Source: Collinsella sp. An307
GTDB lineage: Bacteria > Actinomycetota > Coriobacteriia > Coriobacteriales > Coriobacteriaceae
Direction of reading: 5' to 3'
Assembly: GCF_002161805.1 (NCBI RefSeq)
Contig: NZ_NFIP01000008.1
Span: 62,001 to 126,000 of the forward strand
Length of the DNA: 64,000 bases
The stretch's first letter is position 1. Each line of letters begins with the position of its first letter. The translations under genes and the position numbers were made by a program. The notes under the pieces were generated by a model. The model was not told where the DNA came from and searched no databases. It was given only the letters and a program-made list of their open reading frames with translations. Below, piece after piece: positions 25,421-34,772 of the stretch.

Positions 25421-26020
25421 ATGCAAGACAACGAACGTGCAAATTCCTCAGAGGCAGACGCGACCGATCAAGTCAATCTTGGTGCCTACCGTATGCTGCT
25501 CTTTAGGGCGTCTCATGCGCAAAAACAGCTGCTTCACCCCTATATGGCAAGCATTGGGTTGGGCACCGGTCAGCCCAAGCTGCTGAGTTACTTGGCCGAG
25601 AACGGTTCCTGCACGCCCCGCGAGCTTGCTGATTTTTACGAGCTCGATCCAGCGGGCGTCTCGCGCATGCTCGACGCACTTGAGCGCAAGGGCTTTGTGA
25701 GTTTTGCTCCGCATGCGGACGACCGCCGCTGCAAGGTGGTTTCGCTAACCAGCGAGGGGAAGCGCGTCGCCCGCGCGTGGAACGCCGCATGCGTGGAGGA
25801 GGCACGCGCCATGCTCGACGGCTTTACGCCCAAGGAACGCGAGGCGTTTGCCGACTACCTGCGCCGTGCGCACGCGAACCTGCGCACCTACGGGCAGAAG
25901 CTCGCTGCCGCCGCGGCAGATAGTCAGGCCACCGGCCGCATACCCGCCGAGCCCGGCGCGAGTGAGGCGCCCGGCGCGAGCGAGGCGATCGGTGCAGGGG
26001 AGGCGACCTCCCGTGCATGA
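25421..26020 (+). CDS. MarR family transcriptional regulator
   Basis: 199 residues. The winged helix is clear: GTGQPKLLSYLAENGSCTPR, ELADFYELDPAGVSRMLDAL, RKGFVSFAPHADDRRCKVVS, LTSEGKRVA. The last 45 residues are an Ala/Gly/Glu-rich tail. It most likely represses its own gene and the exporter pair after it, and is released by a toxic or signalling ligand. The ATG at 25421 follows GCGAGGAGCT and lies just beyond the operator; a longer start would run through the operator. Its stop overlaps the start of the first ABC gene by 8 nt. Confidence 0.92.
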   Translation: MQDNERANSSEADATDQVNLGAYRMLLFRASHAQKQLLHPYMASIGLGTGQPKLLSYLAENGSCTPRELADFYELDPAGVSRMLDALERKGFVSFAPHADDRRCKVVSLTSEGKRVARAWNAACVEEARAMLDGFTPKEREAFADYLRRAHANLRTYGQKLAAAAADSQATGRIPAEPGASEAPGASEAIGAGEATSRA

Positions 26021-27800
26021 GCTTCGCCGTATCATCTCGTATCTCGGCCAGTACCGTCGCGACGCCATCCTCGGCATTCTGCTCGTCATTATCGAGAGCG
26101 CCTTTGAGATGGTGATCCCCATCCTCATGGCAGACATCATTGACGTAGGCGTGGCAAACCGCGACCTCGACTACATTGCCGGTCAGGGCCTGCTCATGGG
26201 CGCCTGCGCCATCGCCGCGCTCATCACGGGTCTGCTCTATGCCCGCTTTGCGGCGCGCGCCGCCTACGGGCTCGGCGCGCACCTGCGTGCGGCGGAGTAC
26301 CAGAAGGTGCAGGAGTACTCGTTTGCAAACCTCGACCACTTTGAGACGTCGTCGCTTGTCACTCGCATGACCACCGATGTGACGGTTATCCAAAACGCGC
26401 TCAATGCTGGTTTTCGCCCCATGGTGCGCGGACCCGTGATGCTCATCATCGGATTTGCGCTTGCGTTCTACCTCAATGCCGAGCTTGCGCTCGTCTTTTG
26501 CGGCGTGGTGCCAGTTATGGCCGTCGCCATCGTTGTCATCGTGCGCCGTGTAAGCCCGCTCTACGGCGTGCTGCAGGCAACGGTCGATAAGCTGAACGAC
26601 GTGGTGCAAGAGATGCTCACGGCCGTGCGCGCGGTCAAGGCCTACGTCCGCGGCGATTACGAGTGCGAGGAGTTCCGCCGCGTGAACGAGGGTCTTGCCG
26701 CAACAAGCGAGCGGACCTTCCGCCTGGCGGTCTTCAACATGCCCGTGCTCTATGTATCGATGTACACGGCCACGACCCTCATCATGTGGTTCGGCGGACA
26801 GATGATCTTAGGCGGAGCGCTCCAGGTGGGCGAGCTCACGGGCTTTCTCTCCTACGTCATGCAGATCCTCAACTCGCTCATCATGATCTCCAACGTGTTC
26901 TTGCTGCTCACGCGTTCGCTTGCGAGCGTGCACCGCATCTCTGAGGTGCTGGACGAGCCCGTTGATCTCACCTCGCCGGAGGGTGCACTGACCGAGGTTG
27001 CGGACGGATCGGTTGCCTTTGACGATGTCTCCTTCAAGTACCGCGCTGACGCGCAGGAGTACGTGCTCGAGCACATTTCGCTCGCCATTCCCGCTGGCGC
27101 CACGGTGGGCATCCTCGGCGGTACGGGCTCGGGCAAGACTACGCTCGTGCAGCTGATCCCGCGCCTCTACGATGCGACTGAGGGTGAGGTCCGCGTGGGT
27201 GGGCGCGACGTGCGCGCCTATGATCTGGCAGCCCTGCGCGACGCGGTTGCCATCGTGCTGCAGAAAAACGTGCTCTTCTCGGGCACGGTGCGCGAGAACC
27301 TGCGTTGGGGCAACCCCAAGGCGACCGACGAGGAGCTTTTGGCGGCCTGCCGGCAGGCGCGGGTGGACGAGTTTCTCGACCGTTTGCCGGGTGGTCTCGA
27401 CTACGACCTCGGCCAGGGCGGCGTGAACGTCTCCGGCGGTCAGAAGCAGCGTCTCTGCATTGCACGCGCGCTTCTGAAGCACCCCAAGGTCATCATTTTT
27501 GACGACTCAACGAGCGCGGTTGACATGGCGACGGACGCACAGATTCGCGCCGCGCTTGCCGAGCTCACCGGTGTGACCAAGATCATCATCGCTCAGCGCG
27601 TGAACTCGGTGGAAGACGCCGACCAGATCATCGTGCTCGACGACGGCCGTGTGAGCGCCGTTGGCACGCACGACGAACTCCTCGCCAGCTCCGAGATCTA
27701 CCGCGAGATCTACACCTCGCAGCAATACGGCACAGTTGGGGACGGGGCCGTTTCGTGCACTGCGACAGTCACCTCCGCCTCGAAGGGAGGTGAGCGCTAA
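26013..27800 (+). CDS. ABC exporter half-transporter, degenerate-site partner
   Basis: 595 residues: six membrane helices, then an ATPase domain. Walker A GGTGSGKTT is near residue 370, the signature VSGGQKQR near 474. The Walker B end is IIFDDSTSAVD, with Asp (about 498) in place of the catalytic Glu, and the H-loop reads IIAQR, with Gln (528) in place of His. This is the degenerate half of a heterodimeric exporter; the normal half is the next gene. GTG at 26013 follows GGGGAGGCGACCTCCC. The C-terminal 25 residues are encoded partly by a short interspersed repeat. TAATG couples it to the second gene. Confidence 0.92.
   Translation: MHELRRIISYLGQYRRDAILGILLVIIESAFEMVIPILMADIIDVGVANRDLDYIAGQGLLMGACAIAALITGLLYARFAARAAYGLGAHLRAAEYQKVQEYSFANLDHFETSSLVTRMTTDVTVIQNALNAGFRPMVRGPVMLIIGFALAFYLNAELALVFCGVVPVMAVAIVVIVRRVSPLYGVLQATVDKLNDVVQEMLTAVRAVKAYVRGDYECEEFRRVNEGLAATSERTFRLAVFNMPVLYVSMYTATTLIMWFGGQMILGGALQVGELTGFLSYVMQILNSLIMISNVFLLLTRSLASVHRISEVLDEPVDLTSPEGALTEVADGSVAFDDVSFKYRADAQEYVLEHISLAIPAGATVGILGGTGSGKTTLVQLIPRLYDATEGEVRVGGRDVRAYDLAALRDAVAIVLQKNVLFSGTVRENLRWGNPKATDEELLAACRQARVDEFLDRLPGGLDYDLGQGGVNVSGGQKQRLCIARALLKHPKVIIFDDSTSAVDMATDAQIRAALAELTGVTKIIIAQRVNSVEDADQIIVLDDGRVSAVGTHDELLASSEIYREIYTSQQYGTVGDGAVSCTATVTSASKGGER
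27736..27760 (+). repeat. Interspersed short repeat inside the first ABC gene
   Basis: TTGGGGACGGGGCCGTTTCG followed by TGCAC matches the intergenic copies at 61811, 61848 and others. It is read in frame and encodes residues about 575-583, in the C-terminal tail. Confidence 0.8.
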
Positions 27801-29842
27801 TGCCGGCACCGGGAAACAAGCCCAAGAACCTTCTGCACACCCTGCATGAACTCATGGCCTATCTGGGCCGTCACAAGCTGCTCTTCTTGGCCGTGGCGGT
27901 GCTCGTCACCATCTCCGCGGTGGCCAACCTCGTCGGCACCTATATGATTCGCCCCGTGGTGGATGCGCTCGCCGCGGGTAACTACGACGCGTTCGTCAAA
28001 AACATCCTGCTCACCGCCGCCATCTATTGCGCAGGCGTGCTCGCCACCTTTGGCTACACCCAAACGATGGTGCACGCCGGGCAGAAGGTGCTTGTCGATA
28101 TTCGCCGCGACCTCTTTGCGCACATCCAGACGCTGCCGCTGCGCTACTTTGACTCGCGCAGCCGCGGCGACATCATGAGCTACTTCACCAACGACGTCGA
28201 CACCGTGGCAGAGGCCATGAACAACAGCTTTGCCATGGTCATCCAGAGCTTCATCATGATCGTGGGCACGCTCACCATGATCTTTATCTTGAACTGGCGA
28301 CTCTCGCTTATTGTGGTCGTGGGCTATGCGGTGATGTTTGCCTACATCAGCTTCTCCACCCGCCGCAGCCGCCGGTACTTCCAAAAGCAGCAGGCGGTGC
28401 TCGGCGAGCTTGACGGCTATGTGGAGGAGATGGTCACCGGCCAGAAGGTCGTGAAGGTTTTTAACCACGAGTCGGCAAACGTGGCAGAGTTTGGCGATAA
28501 GAACGAACAGCTGCGCGTTGCCGGTACGGGCGCGCAGGCCTATGCCGCGTCGATGATCCCCGCCGTGGTTTCCATCAGCTACGTGAACTACGCCATCGTG
28601 GCGGCGGTCGGCGGCTGGATGGCCATTACCGGCGCGACCGACGTGGGCGCACTTGCGAGTTACCTGGTCTTTGTGCGCCAGACCGCCATGCCCATCAACC
28701 AGTTCACGCAGCAGTCGAACTTCCTGCTCTCGGCACTTGCCGGCGCAGAGCGCGTTTTTGCCGCCATGCACGAGACGCCCGAGGTGGACGAGGGCCGCGT
28801 ACGGCTCGAACAGACGGGTCGCAGCTCTTGGGTATGGCGCATTCCCGAGGGTTGGGGTATCGGCGCCTGGGGCTCGCTTGTAAAAGTCGCTGACGGGTGC
28901 ACAAATGGGGACGTGTTCGTTTCGTGCAGCTCAGCTGGCCCCGCGGCCGACCCGGTAGCCCCCTCGCCAGCTCCCGAGTCGGACAATGCGGCGCGCTCTG
29001 AGGTTCCCGCCGCTACCGCTGCGCCGGCCGCCCTCGAGGCGGGCGCCAAGGTGGGTGCCACCGCGCGCGGCGTCGATGGCACGCTGCTGGCCGTGGGCGC
29101 GCTGCCGCTCCGTGGCGACGTGCGCTTCCACGACGTGAGCTTTGGTTACGAGCCGGGCCACGAGGTGCTCCATGGCATCAACCTCTTTGCCGAGCCGGGC
29201 CAGACCATCGCCTTCGTGGGCTCCACGGGCGCTGGCAAGACCACCATCACAAACCTCATCAACCGTTTCTACGATGTGCAAGAGGGCGAGATTACCTTCG
29301 ACGGCATCAACGTCAAGAACATCGAGAAGGACTCGCTGCGTCGCTCGCTCGGCATCGTGCTGCAGGACACGCACCTCTTTACGGGGACCATCGCCGAGAA
29401 CATCCGCTTCGGCAAGCTCGATGCCACCGATGAGGAGGTGCGCGCAGCGGCAAAGATCGCCAACGCAGACAGCTTCATCCGCCGTCTGCCGCAGGGCTAC
29501 GACACCCTGGTGACCTCCGACGGTGCGAACCTCTCCCAGGGCCAGCGCCAGCTGCTCGCCATCGCGCGCGCCGCCGTTGCCGATCCGCCCGTCCTCATTC
29601 TGGACGAGGCAACCTCCTCGATCGACACGCGCACCGAGATGCTCATCAGCCGCGGTATGAAGCAGCTCATGGAGGGTCGTACGACCTTTATGATCGCGCA
29701 TCGCCTCTCTACGGTGCGCGACGCCGACGCCATCATGGTGCTCGACCACGGCCGCATCATCGAGCGCGGCACGCACGACGAGCTCTACGCGCTCGGCGGG
29801 ACGTACTGGGAGCTGTGCCAGGGGCTCAAGGAGCTCGATTAA
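27800..29842 (+). CDS. ABC exporter half-transporter, catalytic partner, with enlarged linker
   Basis: 680 residues: six membrane helices to about residue 310, a linker, and an ATPase domain from about 437. Walker A GSTGAGKTT, signature LSQGQRQ, Walker B LILDEATSSID with the catalytic Glu, and H-loop IAHR are all present, so this half hydrolyses ATP while the partner is degenerate. The linker between the two parts is about 100 residues, well over the usual. It holds a copy of the interspersed repeat (28904-28928) and then a long Pro/Ala/Glu stretch. The substrate is unknown; drug or peptide export under MarR control is the likely role. Confidence 0.93.
   Translation: MPAPGNKPKNLLHTLHELMAYLGRHKLLFLAVAVLVTISAVANLVGTYMIRPVVDALAAGNYDAFVKNILLTAAIYCAGVLATFGYTQTMVHAGQKVLVDIRRDLFAHIQTLPLRYFDSRSRGDIMSYFTNDVDTVAEAMNNSFAMVIQSFIMIVGTLTMIFILNWRLSLIVVVGYAVMFAYISFSTRRSRRYFQKQQAVLGELDGYVEEMVTGQKVVKVFNHESANVAEFGDKNEQLRVAGTGAQAYAASMIPAVVSISYVNYAIVAAVGGWMAITGATDVGALASYLVFVRQTAMPINQFTQQSNFLLSALAGAERVFAAMHETPEVDEGRVRLEQTGRSSWVWRIPEGWGIGAWGSLVKVADGCTNGDVFVSCSSAGPAADPVAPSPAPESDNAARSEVPAATAAPAALEAGAKVGATARGVDGTLLAVGALPLRGDVRFHDVSFGYEPGHEVLHGINLFAEPGQTIAFVGSTGAGKTTITNLINRFYDVQEGEITFDGINVKNIEKDSLRRSLGIVLQDTHLFTGTIAENIRFGKLDATDEEVRAAAKIANADSFIRRLPQGYDTLVTSDGANLSQGQRQLLAIARAAVADPPVLILDEATSSIDTRTEMLISRGMKQLMEGRTTFMIAHRLSTVRDADAIMVLDHGRIIERGTHDELYALGGTYWELCQGLKELD
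28904..28928 (+). repeat. Interspersed short repeat inside the second ABC gene
   Basis: AATGGGGACGTGTTCGTTTC followed by GTGCA, preceded by GGGTGCAC as in the copy at 61841-61872. Read in frame as NGDVFVS in the linker between the membrane and ATPase domains. Confidence 0.75.
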
Positions 29843-29844
29843 TC

Positions 29845-29953
29845 GACCGGACTGCAGCGCGCCACCTCGCCTTTCAATCGTCGCTTGCGTACTTAGTACG
29901 CGGCGCTCCTCTTTCAAGGCGATCTGGCGCACCGCAGCCGGTCGTTTCTTTTG
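29845..29953 (+). terminator. Very long hairpin with T-rich end after the ABC exporter
   Basis: GACCGG...CTCGCCTT (29845-29873) pairs with AAGGCG...CCGGTC (29916-29943), about 24 of 28 positions with one bulge, followed by GTTTCTTTT. The loop holds a GTACTTAGTAC palindrome. It probably ends the marR-ABC transcript; the size resembles the repeat elements of this genome. Confidence 0.65.
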
Positions 29954-30041
29954 CAGGCGTTTGCGCTTGCTTCATTCTGATGCGAGAATAAAGGTTCGAG
30001 CCCATAAGCCCGAAACCCGTATGACGGAAGAGGAGGTGCGC

Positions 30042-31133
30042 ATGGCAGAAGAGCTGCACGACGGCTTTGGCCGCGGTATCACCTACCTGCGCATCGCCGT
30101 GACGGATAAGTGCAACTTCCGCTGCGTGTACTGCATGCCCGAGGAGGGCGTGCCCGCCCGCGCGCATGATGAGCTGCTCTCTGCCGAGGAAATCGCCCGG
30201 TTCGTGCGCATCGCCGCCGCCGAGGGCGTGCGCCGCGTGCGCCTGACCGGGGGAGAGCCGCTCGTCTCGCATCGCATTGTGCCGCTCATTCGCGATATTC
30301 GCGCTATCCCTCAGATCGAGGATATCTCGCTCACCACCAACGGTGCGCTGCTGCCGCGCATGGCCGCGGAGCTCAAGGACGCCGGGCTCAATCGCGTGAA
30401 CATCTCGCTCGACACGCTCGACCCCGCCCAGTTCTCTGCCATTACCCGCCTGGGCCGCCTTGGGCAGACGCTTGCCGGCATCGACGCCGCGCTTACGTGG
30501 GGCTTTGAGCCCGTTAAGGTCAACTGCGTGGTCGTGCGCCGGCTCGAGCAGGACGTCTTTGGCCTGGCCAAGCTCTCGCTCGAGCGCCCGGTGCACGTGC
30601 GTTTTATCGAGTACATGCCCATCGGCAACGAAAAGACCGGCGCGGATAGGGCCCATGATGTGGCCGAGGACCTTGCTGGCGGCAAGGCTGCCGACCCGCA
30701 TTGCCCGGGCGGCGTCGACGCGTCCGCATGGGATGCGAGCGACACCGTCCCCTCCGCAGAGCTGCGCGACCGCATCTCGTGCGCGGCCGAGGCAGCCGGC
30801 GTGGGCGCGCTCGAGGCGGTTGCCGCGGGCAGCGGCCCCTCCGGAGCAGGACCGGCGGCGTACTGGCGCTTCCCCGGCGCCGCGGGCACCGTCGGCTTCA
30901 TCTCGGCCATGTCCAACCACTTCTGCAGCTCGTGCAACCGCATGCGCCTGACGGCGGACGGCGCCATCCGCCCCTGTCTCTTCTCCGATGCCGAGTACCG
31001 CGTCCGCGACGCCCTCCGCGCTGGCGATGATGCGGCGGTTGCGGCAATCTGGCGTGATGCGGCGGCGCATAAACCCGAGGAACACCATGTCATCAACGGG
31101 ACGGAGCGCTTCATGTCCCAGATCGGAGGCTGA
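30042..31133 (+). CDS. moaA: GTP 3',8-cyclase (molybdenum cofactor step 1)
   Basis: 363 residues. The radical-SAM cluster site CNFRCVYC gives Cys24, 28 and 31; the SAM motif LTGGEPL follows. The C-terminal second 4Fe-4S site is CSSCNRMRL with a later Cys in IRPCLFSD. The enzyme turns GTP into 3',8-cyclo-H2GTP. A 70-residue Ala/Asp-rich insert lies between the barrel and the C-terminal cluster. The ATG at 30042 follows AGAGGAGGTGCGC; the ATG at 30021 would include that ribosome site. It overlaps the moaC-mobB gene (TGATG). Confidence 0.95.
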   Translation: MAEELHDGFGRGITYLRIAVTDKCNFRCVYCMPEEGVPARAHDELLSAEEIARFVRIAAAEGVRRVRLTGGEPLVSHRIVPLIRDIRAIPQIEDISLTTNGALLPRMAAELKDAGLNRVNISLDTLDPAQFSAITRLGRLGQTLAGIDAALTWGFEPVKVNCVVVRRLEQDVFGLAKLSLERPVHVRFIEYMPIGNEKTGADRAHDVAEDLAGGKAADPHCPGGVDASAWDASDTVPSAELRDRISCAAEAAGVGALEAVAAGSGPSGAGPAAYWRFPGAAGTVGFISAMSNHFCSSCNRMRLTADGAIRPCLFSDAEYRVRDALRAGDDAAVAAIWRDAAAHKPEEHHVINGTERFMSQIGG

Positions 31134-32332
31134 TGGCCATGACCGACGCTATGCCTGCGGGGGCGCGCGACGCCTATCGTGATGAGTTGACGCACGTGGA
31201 CGAGCATGGCGACGTGCGTATGGTGGACGTGTCCGAGAAGGCAGAGACCCGCCGCCTCGCTATTGCCGAGGGCACCATCCTTATGCATCCCGAGACGCAG
31301 GCCATGGTGCTTGAGGACCGTGCCAAAAAAGGCGACGTGCTCGCCTGCGCCCGCGTTGCCGGCATCATGGCAGCCAAGCGCACGAGCGACATCATCCCCA
31401 TGTGCCATCCGCTCATGATCACCAAGGCAAAGGTGGACATTACGCCCATCGCTGCGCCCGGCGAGCATGACGCCGCGAAGGCGCTGCCAGAGGGTTGGGC
31501 TGCGCCCCGCGCGGACGGTCGCGTTGGTTTTCAGGTGACGGCCACCTGTGGCGTGACCGGCGTGACCGGCATCGAGATGGAGGCGCTCACGGCGGCGAGC
31601 GCGGCGTGCCTGACCATATACGACATGTGCAAGGCGGTCGACCGCGGTATGGAGATCGTCGACGTGCGCCTGCTGCGCAAGGAGGGCGGACGCTCCGGAC
31701 TCTGGGAGCGCACCGAGGCAGCGGATGCGAGCGTCCCTGCCGCCGATGGGGCTGAAGCGGCCGCTTGCGACTCCGCGCCGTCGGAGGCTCCTATCGCCGC
31801 TTCGGAGCGCCCCGCGCCCGCCCTCGCGTTTATCGGTTACCAGAACTCCGGCAAGACCACGTTGGTAGAGAAGGTTATCGCGGCGCTGACCGCACGCGGG
31901 GTGCGCGTGGGTACCGTCAAGCACCACGGCCACGCGGGCTTTGATATCGATGTGCCCGGCAAGGACTCTTGGCGCCACGCCCAGGCGGGCAGCCGCCATG
32001 TGGGCGTTGTCTCGGCGACCCGCTACGCAGAGTACGCCGATACCGAGGCAGAGTTTTCGCTCGACCGCCTGCTCGCGCGCTACACCGATGTCGATGTCGT
32101 GCTCGTGGAGGGCTACAAATCCGCCGGCCTCCCCAACATCGTGGTCGCCCGCTCGGGCGTCGATCGCCTGCGCGGTGCAAACTCGCTCGACCTGGTGGAC
32201 GGGCGCACGGTGGCCATAGCCTGCAACGATGCCCTTGTGCGCGATGTGCGCCTTGAGGTCCCCGCCGTGGATTTGAACGACGAGGAGGCTGTGGCCGACG
32301 TTGTGGAGCGCTGGCTGAAAGCCCAGGGCTAA
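31133..32332 (+). CDS. MoaC-MobB fusion (molybdenum cofactor synthesis)
   Basis: 399 residues. The N-terminal 190 or so are Moa[40 protein letters not shown] and a DMCKAVDR stretch. It makes cyclic pyranopterin phosphate with MoaA. After an Ala/Glu/Pro linker, MobB begins at about residue 230 with a P-loop [13 protein letters not shown], then VKHHGH and VLVEGYK; MobB helps load the nucleotide form of the cofactor. The start overlaps the moaA stop; a second ATG follows at 31139. Having both on one chain ties early and late steps together. Confidence 0.92.
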   Translation: MAMTDAMPAGARDAYRDELTHVDEHGDVRMVDVSEKAETRRLAIAEGTILMHPETQAMVLEDRAKKGDVLACARVAGIMAAKRTSDIIPMCHPLMITKAKVDITPIAAPGEHDAAKALPEGWAAPRADGRVGFQVTATCGVTGVTGIEMEALTAASAACLTIYDMCKAVDRGMEIVDVRLLRKEGGRSGLWERTEAADASVPAADGAEAAACDSAPSEAPIAASERPAPALAFIGYQNSGKTTLVEKVIAALTARGVRVGTVKHHGHAGFDIDVPGKDSWRHAQAGSRHVGVVSATRYAEYADTEAEFSLDRLLARYTDVDVVLVEGYKSAGLPNIVVARSGVDRLRGANSLDLVDGRTVAIACNDALVRDVRLEVPAVDLNDEEAVADVVERWLKAQG

Positions 32333-32343
32333 TGTCGACTGCC

Positions 32344-32379
32344 GTCTCGCGCGGCAATGGCGAGTAAGAGGCGCGAGAC
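32344..32379 (+). terminator. Hairpin after moaC-mobB
   Basis: GTCTCGCGC (32344-32352) pairs with GCGCGAGAC (32371-32379). There is no T tract. Confidence 0.4.
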
Positions 32380-32424
32380 GCGGTGCGGGCTGCGCCGCTA
32401 GGTGATGCCGAGGGGAGGTGCGCT

Positions 32425-33144
32425 GTGGTCTACCTGTTGATAGTCGTCGCCTCGTTTGTCGGGGGCATCCTGCAGGGCGTGACGGGCTTTGGAGCGGGGC
32501 TCGTGCTCATGATGGCGTTGCCCATGCTCTATCCCGTGCCCACGGCCGCCGCCATCTCGGGCGTGGTCTTTTTCGTGCTCTGCATCTCGATGGTGTGGCG
32601 CTACCGCGCCCATCTGCGCGTGCGCGAGATTCTCGCCCCGCTTGCCTGTTACATGGTGCTGAGCGGCTCCTCCGCCTATCTCACCTCCGTTGCTCCCGAC
32701 CAGGAGTTCATCAAGCGAGCCTTCGGCGTCTTTCTCATCGCGCTTTCGGTCTACTACCTCTTAATTGGCGAGCGTGCGGAGAACAAACCGCTGCATCCGG
32801 CGCTCGGGTGGTTCTATGTGGCGCTATCGGGATTCTGCGACGGGTTCTTCGGCATCGGCGGACCGCTTCTTGTGCTCTACTTCTTGCAGCGCTTCCCCAA
32901 CCGTGAGGAACGTCTAGGGTCGCTCCAGCTGTTTTTCGCCATCAACGTGGTCTACACGACCGTCATTCGTGCGGTGGCGGGCGCGTTTCCGCCCAACCCG
33001 CTGCCCATCATCGCGCTGGGTGCTGTGGCAATCTGCGCGGGGCTTGCCGTCGCCAACGTGCTGGCGCGCCATATCGATGATGCGCTGCTGCGTCGCCTCA
33101 CCTATGTTCTCATCGGCATCTGCGGCCTGATGAACGTCTTTTAA
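32425..33144 (+). CDS. TauE/SafE (TSUP) family membrane transporter
   Basis: 239 residues with about seven or eight membrane segments. The two Gly-rich repeats typical of the family are seen as GILQGVTGFGAGLVL and SGFCDGFFGIGGPLLVLY. Members export or import sulfite, sulfoacetate and other small anions; the substrate here is not evident, although the moa genes before it hint at oxyanion or molybdoenzyme metabolism. GTG at 32425 follows GAGGGGAGGTGCGCT and decides the start against an earlier codon at 32383. Confidence 0.85.
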   Translation: MVYLLIVVASFVGGILQGVTGFGAGLVLMMALPMLYPVPTAAAISGVVFFVLCISMVWRYRAHLRVREILAPLACYMVLSGSSAYLTSVAPDQEFIKRAFGVFLIALSVYYLLIGERAENKPLHPALGWFYVALSGFCDGFFGIGGPLLVLYFLQRFPNREERLGSLQLFFAINVVYTTVIRAVAGAFPPNPLPIIALGAVAICAGLAVANVLARHIDDALLRRLTYVLIGICGLMNVF

Positions 33145-33290
33145 GCCCGCCCGAGCCACTTGGCCGCGTGGCACGTCCGCATCGGCGGCAGCTCGTCCGC
33201 ACGCCGCAAAACGCCTACCGCACGGCGGAAACTCGTTCGATGTGGTGCGAGGGCCCCTGTGCTGCGCGCTATCGTCACCTCATAGGGCAA

Positions 33291-33315
33291 CGCAGCAGAT
33301 GGGGGATTTGCTGCG
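33291..33315. promoter_or_regulatory. Inverted repeat before the EIIC gene
   Basis: CGCAGCA (33291-33297) and TGCTGCG (33309-33315) with an 11 nt centre, ending 28 nt before the start. It could be a repressor site or a leader hairpin. Confidence 0.3.
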
Positions 33316-33342
33316 GCCCGCATTCGGGGGAAGGTGGTAGCC

Positions 33343-34644
33343 GTGTCCGCTCTCGATTCTTTGGCTCAGTCTCCGGCGATGGTGGAATTGCAGGCGGCGG
33401 GTGAGCGCCTTCAGAAAAACCCGGCGTTTGGAGCGGTTTCCGGCGGCATGATGGGCACCATGGGGCTCATCTTGGCGGGTGCGATCTTTACCATCATCTC
33501 CACGCTGCTCGACCTCGCCGGCGTGCTCGAGGTGACCGATGCCGCCTACCAATGGTTGCAGGTTCCCTACAACATGACCATGGGACTCATTTCCCTTGCC
33601 GTGGCCTTTGGCGTCGCCTATGCCTATACCGAGAACCTCGGCATGCAGGGCGCCATGGCAAACGGTTTTGTGGCGCTGTTTCTGTTTCTTATGGTGAGCT
33701 CTCCGGCCGAGTCCGTCACGCTTGCGGACGGCACCACCAAAACGGTGCTCGACACCACCTATCTGGGCGGTACCGGCATGTTCTGCGCTCTTATCCTGCC
33801 CATCATCGTGGTGCGCATCATCAAGCTCTGCGCCGACCGCCACATTGTCATCCGCATGCCCGATGTCGTACCGCAGTTTCTCTCCGATTCGTTTTCGGCG
33901 CTCATTCCGCTTGTGCTGAACATCGTGCTGTGGTGCGGCCTCAACACCGCGGTCGAGGCGGCATGCGGCTTCAACATCCCCGGCGCCGTCATGGAGGTGC
34001 TCTCGATCCCGCTCGGCGTGCTCATCTCCGGTCCCGGCATGTTTGTGCTCATCACCATCTGCATGCTCTTTTGGTCGCTCGGCATCCACGGCACCTCGAT
34101 CGTGGGTGTGGTCATCACCCCGGTTATGATCACGGCCTACCAGACCAACGCCGAGCTCATCGCGGCTGGCGAGGCGCCGGTGTTCAACCCCACCATGCTC
34201 TTTCTCACGGTCTCGTGCTGCGGCGGTACGGGAAACCTTCTGCCGCTTGCGGTGTGCTGCCTGCGCGCCCGCTCCGAGCAGCTGCGCGCGGTGGGCAAGG
34301 CGGGTCTGGTGCCGGCGTGCTTTGGCATCTCGGAGCCCATGGTCTTTGGCGTGCCCGTCATGCTGAACCCCGTGATCGCCATCCCCTTTATCGCCAACAC
34401 GGTTCTTACCTCGGCCATCGCCTTCGTGCTCTTCCAGATCGGTTTTCTGCGTCCGCCCTCGGTGCTTCTTATGACGGCGCTGCCCATCTTCTTCCCGGAG
34501 TTCTTGAGCTCCATGGCAATCCAGAACTGCATGCTTCCCATCATTGGCTTTGTGGTGGGCTACCTTTGCTATGCGCCGTTTTTGGCAATGTATGACAAGC
34601 AGTGCCTCGAGCGCGAGCAGGCGGAGCGCGCACATACCGTTTAA
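33343..34644 (+). CDS. PTS EIIC component, lactose/cellobiose family
   Basis: 433 residues with about ten membrane segments. The signature FGISEPMVFGVPVMLNP near residue 330 and the WSLGIHGTSIVGVVI stretch are those of the cellobiose/lactose-type EIIC. It carries the sugar, here most likely a beta-glucoside judging from the GH1 genes downstream, while EIIB phosphorylates it. GTG at 33343 follows GGGGGAAGG by 8 nt. It heads the EIIC-EIIB-bgl set; no EIIA gene is present in the window. Confidence 0.92.
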   Translation: MSALDSLAQSPAMVELQAAGERLQKNPAFGAVSGGMMGTMGLILAGAIFTIISTLLDLAGVLEVTDAAYQWLQVPYNMTMGLISLAVAFGVAYAYTENLGMQGAMANGFVALFLFLMVSSPAESVTLADGTTKTVLDTTYLGGTGMFCALILPIIVVRIIKLCADRHIVIRMPDVVPQFLSDSFSALIPLVLNIVLWCGLNTAVEAACGFNIPGAVMEVLSIPLGVLISGPGMFVLITICMLFWSLGIHGTSIVGVVITPVMITAYQTNAELIAAGEAPVFNPTMLFLTVSCCGGTGNLLPLAVCCLRARSEQLRAVGKAGLVPACFGISEPMVFGVPVMLNPVIAIPFIANTVLTSAIAFVLFQIGFLRPPSVLLMTALPIFFPEFLSSMAIQNCMLPIIGFVVGYLCYAPFLAMYDKQCLEREQAERAHTV

Positions 34645-34678
34645 GGATTTGGACCGTCTACGCTATCAAGCATTGCGG

Positions 34679-34742
34679 TATAAGAACCGATGTCGGCTAT
34701 AGCGACCGGTACGCTGTGGCGGAGCCAGAAGGTTTCGCTCCG
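34679..34742 (+). promoter_or_regulatory. Possible internal promoter and hairpin before EIIB
   Basis: TATAAG at 34679-34684 in the context GCGGTATAAG, then a perfect CGGAGC/GCTCCG hairpin (34720-34725 and 34737-34742). This 128 nt gap may allow separate control or mRNA processing between EIIC and EIIB. Confidence 0.35.
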
Positions 34743-34772
34743 GTGCGCCGTGTCTTGACGAAAGGGCAAACG

